A program made the translations under genes and the position numbers. The notes beneath the pieces are model-generated. The model was given only the letters and a program-made list of their open reading frames with translations. It ran no database searches and had not been told where the DNA came from. From Paenibacillus pinihumi DSM 23905 = JCM 16419 (GTDB taxonomy: Bacteria > Bacillota > Bacilli > Paenibacillales > Paenibacillaceae), in the NCBI RefSeq assembly GCF_000422505.1, contig NZ_AULX01000024.1, forward strand, positions 62,001 to 126,000: DNA of 64,000 nt, written 5' to 3'. Position 1 is the first letter of the stretch, and every line of letters begins with the position of its first letter. This document shows, in pieces, positions 8,987 to 17,554 of the stretch.

Positions 8987-9484
8987 ATGGTAAAAACAGG
9001 TGATTCCCCGTACCATGGGCATAAGACGAACCGCTGGCTTTATGGACTGAATACGGGCTTTTTTGCAGGCTTGATCTGGGGGTTGTTTCATTGGCTGCTG
9101 TACTCCATTAATTTTACAAGGGTTCTGCCCGGATTTTTGCTCGATTCGTTTATGCAGCGAAGCTTTCTGTTGTCCTACTGGGGGGTAGCTGCCGGTATCG
9201 GGGCCTATATTGTATTTTCTATCCTGGCCACTTATCTTTATATGCTCACGCTTGGTCAATACCGCGGACCATGGCCGGGCCTTTTTTATGGCATGTTCTG
9301 GTGGGCGGTTATATTTCTGGGCATTGGCCCGTTCTGGGGGATGGTCCTTCCCTTTAACAAGCTTGGATGGGATTCTATTACCACGGAGTTTTGCATCTTT
9401 TTGATATGGGGCATATTTATCGGCTATACAATTGCTTTCGAATTCCATGATGAAGCCTCCCGGGAGCCTGCAAACGCAGGGTAA
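8987..9484 (+). CDS. yqhR: YqhR family membrane protein
   Basis: This 165-residue protein has four predicted transmembrane helices and two aromatic, Gly-rich loops (GLIWGLFHWLLYSINF near residue 28; FYGMFWWAVIFLGIGPFWG near residue 103). ATG 8987 is chosen because TTGGAGG is about 10 nt upstream; the open frame to 8894 has no ribosome site. It sits between yqhQ (divergent) and aroQ, as yqhR does in Bacillus. No catalytic motif is visible and the function is unknown. Confidence 0.75.
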   Translation: MVKTGDSPYHGHKTNRWLYGLNTGFFAGLIWGLFHWLLYSINFTRVLPGFLLDSFMQRSFLLSYWGVAAGIGAYIVFSILATYLYMLTLGQYRGPWPGLFYGMFWWAVIFLGIGPFWGMVLPFNKLGWDSITTEFCIFLIWGIFIGYTIAFEFHDEASREPANAG

Positions 9485-9579
9485 GGAGGCACTTCTCAAA
9501 TGTCTTTGTTATGTGGTAAAATGTCTAGTGACTTTGCAAGCTTTGAGAAGGTTGTCTGAATGAAAGAAGGAGTTCACAT

Positions 9580-10026
9580 ATGGCGAATATGGCGAAAATC
9601 ATTGTCATCAATGGTCCGAATCTCAATATGCTGGGCATTCGGGAGCCTGAGGTGTATGGCTCGACAACGCTTAAGGATATTGAGCAATCCTTGAGAAAGG
9701 CTTCAGAAGATTGGGACGTAGAGCTGGATTTTTTTCAATCCAATCATGAGGGCGCACTGATTGACCGGATTCATGGTGCCTTCAAGCAGGCAGATGGGAT
9801 TCTGATTAATCCGGGTGCGTACACGCATTACAGTTACGCGCTGCGCGATGCGCTAAGCGCGGTTGATCTCCCGGTCGTGGAGGTTCATCTGTCGAATATA
9901 CATAAACGGGAAGAATTCCGCCATGTCTCTGTTATTGCGCCAATCGCAATTGGACAAATTGCCGGATTTGGCTATGCAGGCTACGAACTGGGACTCAGAG
10001 CTCTGCTCAATCATATTCGGAACTAA
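9580..10026 (+). CDS. aroQ: type II 3-dehydroquinate dehydratase
   Basis: This 148-residue enzyme of the shikimate pathway converts 3-dehydroquinate to 3-dehydroshikimate as a dodecamer. Family motifs are [15 protein letters not shown] with the catalytic Tyr on the lid loop, [11 protein letters not shown], the substrate-binding [16 protein letters not shown], and [15 protein letters not shown] with the general-acid His. AAGGAG lies 7 nt before ATG 9580. The Xaa-Pro peptidase gene follows 29 nt later, so aroQ, the peptidase and efp probably share a transcript, as in B. subtilis (yqhS-yqhT-efp). Confidence 0.95.
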   Translation: MANMAKIIVINGPNLNMLGIREPEVYGSTTLKDIEQSLRKASEDWDVELDFFQSNHEGALIDRIHGAFKQADGILINPGAYTHYSYALRDALSAVDLPVVEVHLSNIHKREEFRHVSVIAPIAIGQIAGFGYAGYELGLRALLNHIRN

Positions 10027-10055
10027 CGAATAACAACGTTTAAGGGGATGGTAGG

Positions 10056-11129
10056 ATGGAACAACGCATTCAAAAGCTGCGGGAACATATGGAAAAGAAT
10101 GGCCTTGAGGCTTTCTTGATCAGTCATCCTGTCAATCGCCGTTATGTCAGTGGATTTACCGGTTCCTCCGGCTATCTGCTGGTCACCTCCAGCCATAGCT
10201 GGCTGCTTACGGATTTCCGCTACATGTCGCAGGCTCCGCAGCAGGCGCCGGCTTTCACAGTGGTCGAGCATGCTCCGCGGTTTATGGATACGGTCAAGGA
10301 GCTGCTGGATGGCCAAGGTATTTCCAAGGTCGGCTTCGAGCAGCATCAGGTCGTATTTGCTGATTATCAGTCTTGGTCCGAGGCGCTGGGCTCCATTGAG
10401 CTTGTGCCGGCTTCCACGATTGTTGAGCAGCTTCGCATCATTAAAGATGAGACTGAGATTGCAGTGATGCAAGAGGCAGCCCAGCTGGCTGACGATACGT
10501 TCAGCCATATTATCGGCATATTGAAGCCCGGCATTAAGGAATCCGATGTCGCGCTGGAGATGGAAGTATTCATGCGGAGCAGAGGGGCAACCTCTTCCTC
10601 CTTTGATACAATCGTAGCCTCGGGCGAGCGTTCTGCGCTCCCTCATGGCGTGGCAAGCGACCGGATTGTTCGGCAAAATGAGCTGGTCAAGCTGGATTTC
10701 GGCGCTTATTACCATGGCTATTGCTCTGATCTGACTCGTACCGTGTTTGTCGGCAACGAACCGACAGCCAAGCATAAAGAGATCTATGATATTGTGCTGG
10801 AAGCCCAACTCCATGCGCTTGAACATCTCAAGCCGGGAATGACGGGACGGGAGGCTGACGCCTTGACGAGAGATATCATCACAAGGTATGGTTATGGAGA
10901 TCATTTTGGACATGGTACAGGGCATGGACTGGGGATGGAGATCCATGAATCTCCCCGGCTTTCCAAGCTCAGTGACACTGTTTTAACACCCGGCATGACG
11001 GTGACGGTTGAACCCGGCATTTATCTCCCCGGTTTTGGGGGAGTACGTATCGAGGACGATGTTGTCATAACGGATAACGGGATTAAAATATTAACGGCTT
11101 CCCCCAAGCATTTTATGATGCTGGCTTAA
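10056..11129 (+). CDS. papA: Xaa-Pro aminopeptidase (M24B), YqhT-type
   Basis: This 357-residue cytoplasmic metallopeptidase removes an N-terminal residue before proline. The N-terminal creatinase-like domain (residues 1-125) is followed by the pita-bread domain. Its five metal ligands are visible: Asp in LDFGAYYHGYCSD and SDLTRT, His in GHGTGHGLGMEIHESP, Glu in TVEPGIYLP and Glu in GGVRIEDDV. It lies between aroQ and efp. A peptidase next to EF-P, which relieves ribosome stalling on polyproline, is a conserved Firmicute pairing. The symbol follows B. subtilis usage and is less certain than the enzyme class. Confidence 0.9.
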   Translation: MEQRIQKLREHMEKNGLEAFLISHPVNRRYVSGFTGSSGYLLVTSSHSWLLTDFRYMSQAPQQAPAFTVVEHAPRFMDTVKELLDGQGISKVGFEQHQVVFADYQSWSEALGSIELVPASTIVEQLRIIKDETEIAVMQEAAQLADDTFSHIIGILKPGIKESDVALEMEVFMRSRGATSSSFDTIVASGERSALPHGVASDRIVRQNELVKLDFGAYYHGYCSDLTRTVFVGNEPTAKHKEIYDIVLEAQLHALEHLKPGMTGREADALTRDIITRYGYGDHFGHGTGHGLGMEIHESPRLSKLSDTVLTPGMTVTVEPGIYLPGFGGVRIEDDVVITDNGIKILTASPKHFMMLA

Positions 11130-11162
11130 TAGCGGAAGACAAGTAAATGGAGGGCTTACCCA

Positions 11163-11720
11163 GTGATTTCAGTTAACGATTTTAAGACAGGTTTGACCGT
11201 CGAGGTAGACGGCGATATTTTTACAGTATTGGATTTCCAACACGTTAAACCAGGCAAAGGTGCCGCGTTTGTACGCTCCAAACTGAAAAACCTGCGCAAC
11301 GGCAACACGGTTGAAAGAACTTTCCGTGCAGGCGAGACAATTGGCCGTGCCATCATCGAAAACCGTGAGGTTCAATATCTGTACAACTCCGGTAACGAGT
11401 ATACGTTCATGGACAATGAATCGTATGACCAGTTCAACCTGGAAAAGAAACAGCTGGAGTGGGAAGTTAACTTTCTGAAAGAAAACATGAATGTTAACAT
11501 TGCCAGCTACCAAGGCGAAATCATCGGTATTACAATGCCAAACAGCGTTGAACTTAAAGTTGTAGAAACTGAGCCGGGCATTAAAGGAAATACGGCTACA
11601 GGTGCTACTAAAAATGCCAAAGTAGAAACTGGCCTGAACGTTCAGGTTCCGCTCTTCATCAATGAAGACGACGTGCTTCTGATTGACACCCGCGAAGGAA
11701 AATACATCTCCCGCGCATAG
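11163..11720 (+). CDS. efp: translation elongation factor P
   Basis: This 185-residue, three-domain protein stimulates peptide-bond formation at polyproline stretches on the ribosome. The modification loop reads [10 protein letters not shown] with Lys32 at the tip, the position that is 5-aminopentanolylated in B. subtilis EF-P. The C-terminal OB domain carries [19 protein letters not shown]. It starts at GTG 11163 with GGAGG 9 nt upstream. Codon usage is biased toward highly expressed codons (GTT, GAA, AAA) compared with its neighbours. A large hairpin terminator follows. Confidence 0.97.
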   Translation: MISVNDFKTGLTVEVDGDIFTVLDFQHVKPGKGAAFVRSKLKNLRNGNTVERTFRAGETIGRAIIENREVQYLYNSGNEYTFMDNESYDQFNLEKKQLEWEVNFLKENMNVNIASYQGEIIGITMPNSVELKVVETEPGIKGNTATGATKNAKVETGLNVQVPLFINEDDVLLIDTREGKYISRA

Positions 11721-11778
11721 TTTTCTGCAAGGGAATTAAATCTCGGCCGGATTATTCAAATAGGCTTGTCGGGGACGG

Positions 11779-11861
11779 ACACCGTTCCTAATGAAGTGAC
11801 CTCAATGTTTAGACATGTTCTAACCGTAGAGCTTCCGTTCATTAGGGGCGGTGTTTTTTTG
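11779..11861 (+). terminator. long-stem terminator between efp and lysC
   Basis: ACACCGTTCCTAATGAA (11779-11795) pairs along its full 17 nt, with two G-U pairs, with TTCATTAGGGGCGGTGT (11838-11854), and seven T follow. The 42-nt loop holds a second small hairpin (TTAGA/TCTAA around 11810-11823). The stem is longer than needed for simple termination and the loop is branched, so a regulated form is conceivable. Confidence 0.75.
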
Positions 11862-11924
11862 TTGTTTTGAGTGCTTTTCCTCGCCCATTGAGGTTATCTT
11901 TTTAATGCCTGCTCAGGCCAGTTA

Positions 11925-11933
11925 TGATATAAT
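11925..11933 (+). promoter_or_regulatory. extended -10 promoter of the aspartokinase gene
   Basis: TGATATAAT gives a consensus -10 (TATAAT at 11928-11933) with a TG extension. No good -35 is seen at 17 bp. It lies 41 nt upstream of the TTG start. Confidence 0.55.
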
Positions 11934-11974
11934 GTATCATTGTATGTTAAAGTATAGGTTAGGAGTGAACTGCG

Positions 11975-13231
11975 TTGTCGTTAATAGTGATGAAATTCGG
12001 GGGAAGCTCCGTTGGCACGCCGGAGAGGATGCAGCGGGTTGCAAAGCGGATTATTGAAAGACAGCAAGAAGGACATCGAATTGTAGTTGTTGTCTCCGCT
12101 ATGGGAGATACAACCGATGATTTGATTGATCAATCCAAGCTGCTGAATCCGAATCCGCCGGCACGCGAGATGGATATGCTTCTGACGACCGGAGAACAGA
12201 TTTCTATTGCCTTATTATCCATGACCATTCATCAGCTGGGCGGAAAGGCGCTTTCCTACACAGGCTGGCAGGCTGGTTTTGTGACGGATGATAATCATGG
12301 CAAGGCGCGCATTCAGGATATCCGGCCGGAGCGTATTTTCAAAGCGCTGGATAAGGACAATATTGTCGTTGTAGCTGGTTTCCAGGCGATATCTGCTGAT
12401 GGAGAGATTACAACTCTTGGCCGCGGCGGCTCGGATACGACAGCGGTTGCTCTTGCGGCTGCTATCAAAGCTGACTTGTGTGAAATTTATACCGACGTGG
12501 ACGGCGTTTACTCGACGGACCCGCGTGTTGTAAAATGCGCTAGAAAAATTAATGAAATTTCGTATGATGAGATGCTTGAACTGGCTAACTTGGGTGCGGC
12601 AGTATTGCATCCGAGAGCGGTGGAATACGCCAAGCACAACAAGGTGTGCCTGGTTGTCCGTTCAAGCTTTACGTATAATGAAGGAACGTTCGTTAAGGAG
12701 GAAACGGTTATGGAGCAGGGCGTAGTTGTACGGGGCATTGCATTTGATAAAAACGTGGCAAGAATCAGTATTTTGGGCGTTGAAGATGTGCCGGGTGTTC
12801 TCGCGAACGTATTTGGTTCTTTAGCTCAAAACGGCATTAATGTGGATATTATTGTACAAAGCGGCGTGTCCGACGGTAAAACGGACTTCTCCTTCACTTT
12901 GTCTGCAAGCGACAAGGACAAAGCGATTCAAGTCATTGAAAGTGTCCGTGACGCAGTGCCTCACCGTGAGACTACCTCTGAGGACGGATTGGTTAAAGTA
13001 TCGATTGTTGGTGCAGGTATGGTAAGCAACCCGGGAGTTGCTGCAACCATGTTCGATGCGATCTCCAAATTGGGTGTCAGCATCAAAATGGTGAGCACCT
13101 CTGAAATTAAAGTATCCTGTGTGATCGCAGCAGAACCGCTTCAGGATGTAGTAAGAGCGCTGCATACCGCATATGGTCTGGACACAGCAGATCAGGTGTT
13201 TGTTGGCGGCCCGGAAGACCGTCGCGAATAG
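11975..13231 (+). CDS. lysC: aspartate kinase (class with two C-terminal ACT domains)
   Basis: This 418-residue enzyme phosphorylates L-aspartate, the first step toward lysine, threonine, methionine and diaminopimelate, the last of which is also needed for spore dipicolinate. The kinase domain starts MKFGGSSVGTPERM and has LGRGGSDTTAVALAAA and TDVDGVYSTDPR. Two ACT domains follow from about residue 265 (ISILGVEDVPGVLANVFG, then VSIVGAGMVSNPGVAATMF). TTG 11975 is used, with TTAGGAGTGAAC upstream. I saw no lysine riboswitch. The isoenzyme class cannot be settled from sequence alone, so the symbol is provisional. Confidence 0.9.
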   Translation: MSLIVMKFGGSSVGTPERMQRVAKRIIERQQEGHRIVVVVSAMGDTTDDLIDQSKLLNPNPPAREMDMLLTTGEQISIALLSMTIHQLGGKALSYTGWQAGFVTDDNHGKARIQDIRPERIFKALDKDNIVVVAGFQAISADGEITTLGRGGSDTTAVALAAAIKADLCEIYTDVDGVYSTDPRVVKCARKINEISYDEMLELANLGAAVLHPRAVEYAKHNKVCLVVRSSFTYNEGTFVKEETVMEQGVVVRGIAFDKNVARISILGVEDVPGVLANVFGSLAQNGINVDIIVQSGVSDGKTDFSFTLSASDKDKAIQVIESVRDAVPHRETTSEDGLVKVSIVGAGMVSNPGVAATMFDAISKLGVSIKMVSTSEIKVSCVIAAEPLQDVVRALHTAYGLDTADQVFVGGPEDRRE

Positions 13232-13263
13232 TAAGACAAGGCAATTTTATATATTCGAAATAC

Positions 13264-13296
13264 AAGCTGGCAGGGAAATTCCTTGCCGGCTTTTTT
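13264..13296 (+). terminator. terminator of the aspartokinase gene
   Basis: AAGCTGGCAGG pairs with CCTTGCCGGCTT (two G-U pairs) and is followed by six T, about 33 nt after the stop. Confidence 0.85.
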
Positions 13297-13373
13297 AATA
13301 TGAAAAGGATGTCTCGACGAAAAAGTCTGTCAGACATCCTGATTAGTGCTGTCAGCAATAGGGACCGCACAGA

Positions 13374-13838
13374 TTATCCAATCCGGTCGCTGATCAAAGT
13401 GAACAGCTTGAATAGAATAGCCGTAATGCCCGCTGCCATTAGCGGCCCGACGGGAACTCCGCGAAAGAAGAGAATGCCCAGAATGGAGCCGATTACCAGG
13501 CCGACTATCAACTGCGGATCAAGCTTGAGCAGATCGAGTCCCTTGCCGTTGACATAGGTGGCCAGCGCCCCTCCTGCGAGAGCGAGCCATCCCGGCCAGG
13601 AGCTTAGAGCACCGATGATTTCTTTCATCTGGACTCTGCCGGAAGCAAAAGGAACCAGAACGCTAAAGGTTAAAAACAGCAGTCCCAGCTCAAGACCCCG
13701 CCGCTCAATGGCTGGCAGGTACCGGTCAAGATGGACCAGCTTGACGACAAGCAGCACACACGCTGCAGTAGCGATAATCGGGGATCTGCCAGCTATTCCG
13801 ATTATGATAAGTGCGACAAGAATAATATCTCCGCTCAT
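13374..13838 (-). CDS. DUF441 family membrane protein (YtwI-like)
   Basis: This 154-residue protein consists mainly of hydrophobic segments. Family features are [20 protein letters not shown] at the N-terminus and the repeated [20 protein letters not shown] block near the C-terminus. ATG 13838 has GGGGAG 8 nt upstream; an upstream in-frame ATG at 13889 has none. Function unknown. It is transcribed against the direction of the aspartokinase and the spoIIIA genes, and lies 113 nt downstream of the phosphosulfolactate synthase gene on the same strand. Confidence 0.85.
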   Translation of the reverse strand: MSGDIILVALIIIGIAGRSPIIATAACVLLVVKLVHLDRYLPAIERRGLELGLLFLTFSVLVPFASGRVQMKEIIGALSSWPGWLALAGGALATYVNGKGLDLLKLDPQLIVGLVIGSILGILFFRGVPVGPLMAAGITAILFKLFTLISDRIG

Positions 13839-13951
13839 ACAGCATTCTCCCCGTTTCGCCCTTGTCTTAGGCGCGCAGCCTTGGTTCAATCTATGCGGCT
13901 GCTCTTCTGCTTATGCAGACAACCCCTCGCAAACGGCCCGGGAGGCGCTGG

Positions 13952-14812
13952 CTAGATCATATACACGATAGCTTCCTCGGATACCGAAGGGGAGGGGAAT
14001 GTATCAGAACGAAGTCCGCGTCTCATCGCCTCCAATGTAATGGCGTCTCCGGGTACGATGTTGCCCAGATTGACATTGGCACCGAAGGATGTAATGAGTT
14101 CTACCTGCTGAGATTTAAGCGGGGCTTCCCACAAAATATGCTGCTCCGGCAGACAGGCTGCAACACTCTCCAGCGTATCGCGGCGGCATTTGCCTTCGCG
14201 GTCGAACAAACCGACTCCCATCCCCGATTCTCTTGCTTCAATAGTCAGCAGCTCCGCTCCGGCTTCTCTGTCTTGTTCAAAGGTGCGTATCAGCTCGGGA
14301 ATTTGAATAAGCGAGCCTTCAAGTTTTTTTCCGTACTCCGTAAAGACACGCAGGCCGCGTCGTACCCCTTCTTTTATTAACTCCGTCCTTCTGTGGCGGG
14401 GAAGCTCAATAGTTCCGTCTGATACCTCCACCGCCGTAAATCCCAGTTTGCATATCGAATCAAAAAAAGAAGAGACAACCCCTTGCTGAACTGCCGTTTC
14501 AAGCAGGGTTCCGCCAGTCATGACAGCTATGCCGTGATTGCGGGCAAGTGCCGTCTTGCAAAGCAGAAGTTCGTCTGAATAGAGAACTGCCGTCCCGAAT
14601 CCGAACTTAATACAGTCTACATAAGGCGAGGCTGTCTCCAGAAAATCTGCATAAGCATTGCTGCCGATCCCTTTGTCGATGACCATCGTGATTCCGCCTG
14701 CTTTGGTCCGCTGTTCATGACCAAGCCGAGCTCTGTTGCGGTTCCTGGCGCTGCGATCGCCCTTAGGGTCGCTAAGCTGAGGGTGCCATAGCATCCCTTT
14801 CGTGAACTCCAT
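13952..14812 (-). CDS. phosphosulfolactate synthase (ComA/YitD family)
   Basis: This 286-residue TIM-barrel lyase family adds sulfite to phosphoenolpyruvate to give (R)-phosphosulfolactate. That product is the precursor of coenzyme M in methanogens and of 3-sulfolactate, a major small molecule of Bacillus spores. Motifs seen are GGITMVIDKGIGSNAYADFL with an active-site Lys, DCIKFGFGTAVLY, FTAVEVSDGTIELP and ARESGMGVGLFD. The frame stays open to 15274, but ATG 14812 has AAGTAAGGGG upstream and the homology starts there. It is convergent with the aspartokinase and divergent from yqhV. Sulfolactate in spores is an inference from the family. No phosphatase or dehydrogenase partner is adjacent. 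Confidence 0.88.
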   Translation of the reverse strand: MEFTKGMLWHPQLSDPKGDRSARNRNRARLGHEQRTKAGGITMVIDKGIGSNAYADFLETASPYVDCIKFGFGTAVLYSDELLLCKTALARNHGIAVMTGGTLLETAVQQGVVSSFFDSICKLGFTAVEVSDGTIELPRHRRTELIKEGVRRGLRVFTEYGKKLEGSLIQIPELIRTFEQDREAGAELLTIEARESGMGVGLFDREGKCRRDTLESVAACLPEQHILWEAPLKSQQVELITSFGANVNLGNIVPGDAITLEAMRRGLRSDTFPSPSVSEEAIVYMI

Positions 14813-14996
14813 GTGCCCATTCCCCTTACTTTGTAAGTGTTGAGGATGGAAAGCTTCCAACCATGAGCCCAGTATATGCATTGCCGTCCGGGCGGGTGCC
14901 GTTATGCCTAAAAACAGACAAGCCTGCATAGGATGTAACCAGGCAGCTTCAGCCAACGGGAGAAAAGCAGGCTGCTGGTCTTGGGGAGGGAAGCGG

Positions 14997-15263
14997 ATGT
15001 TAAATAAAATTGTACTAAGCATGGCGACACTACGTTTGATATCAGGGAGCCTGGAGATAATTGCAGCCATTATTATGCTCAGACTGAACCAGATTGACAA
15101 GGCACTTGTCGTTAATTCATCTCTTGCACTGGTAGGTCCGATTATACTGATTTCCACCACAACAATCGGATTGGTAGGGCTGTCAGACAAGCTTTCGCTG
15201 GACAAGTTCGTGTGGGTACTTGTTGGTATTACCTGCCTGATGATCGGGATATTAAAGAAATGA
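14997..15263 (+). CDS. yqhV: YqhV family membrane protein (DUF2619)
   Basis: This 88-residue protein has three hydrophobic helices (about residues 4-30, 38-58 and 68-86). It starts at ATG 14997 after GGGGAGGGAAG. It sits immediately 5' of spoIIIAA, where B. subtilis has yqhV. No catalytic residues are evident. The gene is too short to say more than small sporulation-linked membrane protein by position. Confidence 0.75.
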   Translation: MLNKIVLSMATLRLISGSLEIIAAIIMLRLNQIDKALVVNSSLALVGPIILISTTTIGLVGLSDKLSLDKFVWVLVGITCLMIGILKK

Positions 15264-15281
15264 TAATAGCCCAAAAGCTTG

Positions 15282-15310
15282 TCATATTCTATGAGGAAAT
15301 TTCATAGAAA
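15282..15310 (+). promoter_or_regulatory. sigma-E-like promoter of the spoIIIA operon
   Basis: TCATATT (15282-15288) matches the sigma-E -35 KMATATW fully. After exactly 14 bp, CATAGAAA (15303-15310) matches 6 of 8 positions of the -10 CATAYAHT. It lies 36 nt upstream of spoIIIAA. B. subtilis spoIIIA is transcribed by mother-cell sigma-E, so the assignment fits. Confidence 0.65.
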
Positions 15311-15345
15311 TGAGATAAGCAAGGACAAACATCCGGGAGGGGCTA

Positions 15346-16374
15346 ATGATGATGACCCGCATAATTCACCTGCTGCCGCAAGAGCTGCAGCAGGTGCTGA
15401 CAAAGCTGCCGGAACAGGTGAAGCAGGAACTTGAGGAAATCCGCATTCGGGAGGCGCGTCCGCTTGAAGTCAGCTTCGGCGGGGGCTTCCGTTTTGTGAC
15501 GCCTGACGGAGCATTGGACAGCCTGCCTGATTCAGCCTACAGACCTCATCATGCGGTCTGCCGCAAGCTTCTGGAACGGATAACGAACCATTCTTTGTAT
15601 GCGATGGAGGAAGAACTCAAAAGAGGATATATAACCGTAGACGGGGGACATCGGATAGGCTTGACAGGAAGGACAGTTCTGGAGAACGGAGCTGTGAAAG
15701 CGGTGCGGGATATTGGCGCCTTTAATATCCGAATTGCCAGAGAGGTAACAGGCGCCGCAAGCACTCTATTGCCGAAACTGCTGAACTGGCCGCGCAAATC
15801 GCTGCTTCCGTCCCTGATTATAGGAGCTCCGCAGACAGGCAAGACGACCATCATCCGGGAAATCGCCCGTTGTGTCAGCTATGGCAAATGGCAGCATCCC
15901 GCGGCGGCAGACTGGCCCGGGCGAAAGGTTGGCATCGTGGACGAGCGTTCAGAGATTGCCGCCAGCGTCAGAGGTGTTCCCTCCTTTGATATTGGTCCGA
16001 GAACGGATGTCATGGACGCTTGCCCGAAGGCGGAGGGGATGATGATGCTGCTTCGCTCGATGTCTCCAGAGGTGCTTATCGTAGATGAGATTGGAAGACA
16101 AGAGGATGCGGATGCCATTCGGGAAGCAGCTCATGGTGGTGTTACTGTGATTGCCACGGCTCACGCCTATGATTTGGAGGATGCCAGAGGGCGTCCGGTG
16201 CTGCGTTCACTGCTCGATGAGGGAGTGTTTGGTGCAGTAGCTGCCATTCGCAGAACAGCAGCCGGCACAACGGCCCATACGATTACGATGCAGAGGACGC
16301 TTGCGCCTGCAGCCAGGGAGCCGACAACAGATCAACAGCAGAACAGGCAGGCTATTGCCAGGGGGCAGCCATAA
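15346..16374 (+). CDS. spoIIIAA: stage III sporulation protein AA (secretion-type ATPase)
   Basis: This 342-residue ATPase of the SpoIIIA-SpoIIQ channel that joins mother cell and forespore is made in the mother cell. It shows Walker A GAPQTGKTTIIR, the Asp box IVDERSEI and Walker B VLIVDEIGRQEDADA; the VIATAHAYDLED region resembles type II/IV secretion ATPases. The ~30 C-terminal residues are a polar tail, making it somewhat longer than the B. subtilis protein. GGGAGGGG precedes a run of three in-frame ATG codons (15346, 15349, 15352); the first is given. The stop overlaps the spoIIIAB start (TAATG). Confidence 0.95.
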   Translation: MMMTRIIHLLPQELQQVLTKLPEQVKQELEEIRIREARPLEVSFGGGFRFVTPDGALDSLPDSAYRPHHAVCRKLLERITNHSLYAMEEELKRGYITVDGGHRIGLTGRTVLENGAVKAVRDIGAFNIRIAREVTGAASTLLPKLLNWPRKSLLPSLIIGAPQTGKTTIIREIARCVSYGKWQHPAAADWPGRKVGIVDERSEIAASVRGVPSFDIGPRTDVMDACPKAEGMMMLLRSMSPEVLIVDEIGRQEDADAIREAAHGGVTVIATAHAYDLEDARGRPVLRSLLDEGVFGAVAAIRRTAAGTTAHTITMQRTLAPAAREPTTDQQQNRQAIARGQP

Positions 16375-16892
16375 TGCTCAAAATCATTGGAGCGCTGCTG
16401 GTACTGTTTGCAGGGACGATGATTGGCTTTTACCAGGCGGGGCGCTTTGCTGCCAGGCCGCGCCAGCTTAGGCAGCTTGCACATGGACTGCAGCGGCTGG
16501 AGACAGAGATCAGCTACGGCTTTACACCGCTGCCTGAGGCGCTGGAGCGCTCAGCTGGAGCATCGGCAGAGCCGGTTGCAGGCTTGCTTCACAGAGCAGC
16601 AGCACTGCTATCGGAACAGCCGGATGAGCCGTTTCGCGACAGTTGGGAGACGGCAATTGCCGAGCATTGGCCGTACACCGCAATGCGGGACAATGAGAAA
16701 ACGATATTGATTCGCCTGGGCTCTGCACTTGGGATCAGCGACCGGGAGGATCAGATGAAGCATTTGCGACTGGCGCTGCTGCAGCTCAAATCGGAGGAAG
16801 ATGCGGCGCGGGAAGACCAGGCGAAGTACGAAAAGATGAGCAAAAGCCTGGGTCTGCTCTCTGCTGCGCTGATCGTCATTCTGATGATGTAA
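16374..16892 (+). CDS. spoIIIAB: stage III sporulation protein AB
   Basis: This 172-residue protein has an N-terminal membrane segment, then helices resembling a GspF-type secretion component (TEISYGFTPLPEAL, LGSALGISDREDQ), and a C-terminal hydrophobic helix. The usual length in B. subtilis is about 171. It overlaps spoIIIAA by one base, implying translational coupling within the channel operon. Confidence 0.93.
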   Translation: MLKIIGALLVLFAGTMIGFYQAGRFAARPRQLRQLAHGLQRLETEISYGFTPLPEALERSAGASAEPVAGLLHRAAALLSEQPDEPFRDSWETAIAEHWPYTAMRDNEKTILIRLGSALGISDREDQMKHLRLALLQLKSEEDAAREDQAKYEKMSKSLGLLSAALIVILMM

Positions 16893-16907
16893 TGGGGTGC
16901 CGGAAAA

Positions 16908-17111
16908 ATGAATATGGATATCAGCGCTATTTTTCAAATTGCAGGCATCGGAATCATGATTGCAATGATTCATACGGTGCTCAAGCAGATGGGCAAAGAG
17001 GATATGGCACATTGGGTGACGCTGATCGGTTTTGTAGTCGTGCTTTTTATGGTTGTGCGGCTGCTGAACGAATTATTTCAAGAGATCAAGACGATTTTTC
17101 TGTTTCAGTAG
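16908..17111 (+). CDS. spoIIIAC: stage III sporulation protein AC
   Basis: This 67-residue protein has two transmembrane segments (about 5-25 and 38-60) separated by KQMGKEDMAHW. Its length and pattern match the very conserved SpoIIIAC subunit. It lies between spoIIIAB and spoIIIAD in the canonical order. Confidence 0.93.
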   Translation: MNMDISAIFQIAGIGIMIAMIHTVLKQMGKEDMAHWVTLIGFVVVLFMVVRLLNELFQEIKTIFLFQ

Positions 17112-17154
17112 GCGGCTTAAATATCGGCCGTGAACCGTACCGGGGTGAGCCAGC

Positions 17155-17550
17155 ATGGAAATCATTCAAATTGTCGGCATAGGTCTAATCGCAACTATAC
17201 TCATTCTTGTCATCCGCGAGCAGAAGCCGATATTCGCTTTTGTGCTGGCTGCCTTTACCGGAATTTATCTGTTTTTGTTCCTGATTGGCAAGATTGATAC
17301 GGTTATCAAGGTACTGGAGAACCTTGCCAATCGTTCGGGCATACCAACTGTATACATGTCCACGATTTTAAAAATTATCGGCATCGCTTATATCGCAGAG
17401 TTCGGGGCGCAGATTATCCGTGATGCCGGACAGGACAGCATTGCCTCCAAAATCGAATTCGCCGGGAAGGTGCTCATTCTGGCGATGGCTGTGCCGATCA
17501 TCAGCATCATTGTCGAAACGGTGCTCAATCTTCTCCCGGCGGGAGGTTAG
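17155..17550 (+). CDS. spoIIIAD: stage III sporulation protein AD
   Basis: This 131-residue protein has four membrane helices. EIIQIVGIGLIATILILVIR opens it, and the GIPTVYMSTILKIIGIAYIAEFG block is characteristic. It is a component of the feeding-tube channel. The SpoIIIAE start is only 4 nt beyond its stop. Confidence 0.93.
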   Translation: MEIIQIVGIGLIATILILVIREQKPIFAFVLAAFTGIYLFLFLIGKIDTVIKVLENLANRSGIPTVYMSTILKIIGIAYIAEFGAQIIRDAGQDSIASKIEFAGKVLILAMAVPIISIIVETVLNLLPAGG

Positions 17551-17554
17551 ACGA

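Noticed and set aside
11862-11974. Lysine riboswitch or T-box upstream of the aspartokinase gene
   Set aside because: The region lacks the conserved purine-rich L-box core and the T-box GGTGG sequence; only a terminator-like stem and an extended -10 are visible.
14813-15274. N-terminal extension of the phosphosulfolactate synthase frame
   Set aside because: The extension runs antisense through yqhV, has no family similarity, and a good ribosome site precedes ATG 14812.
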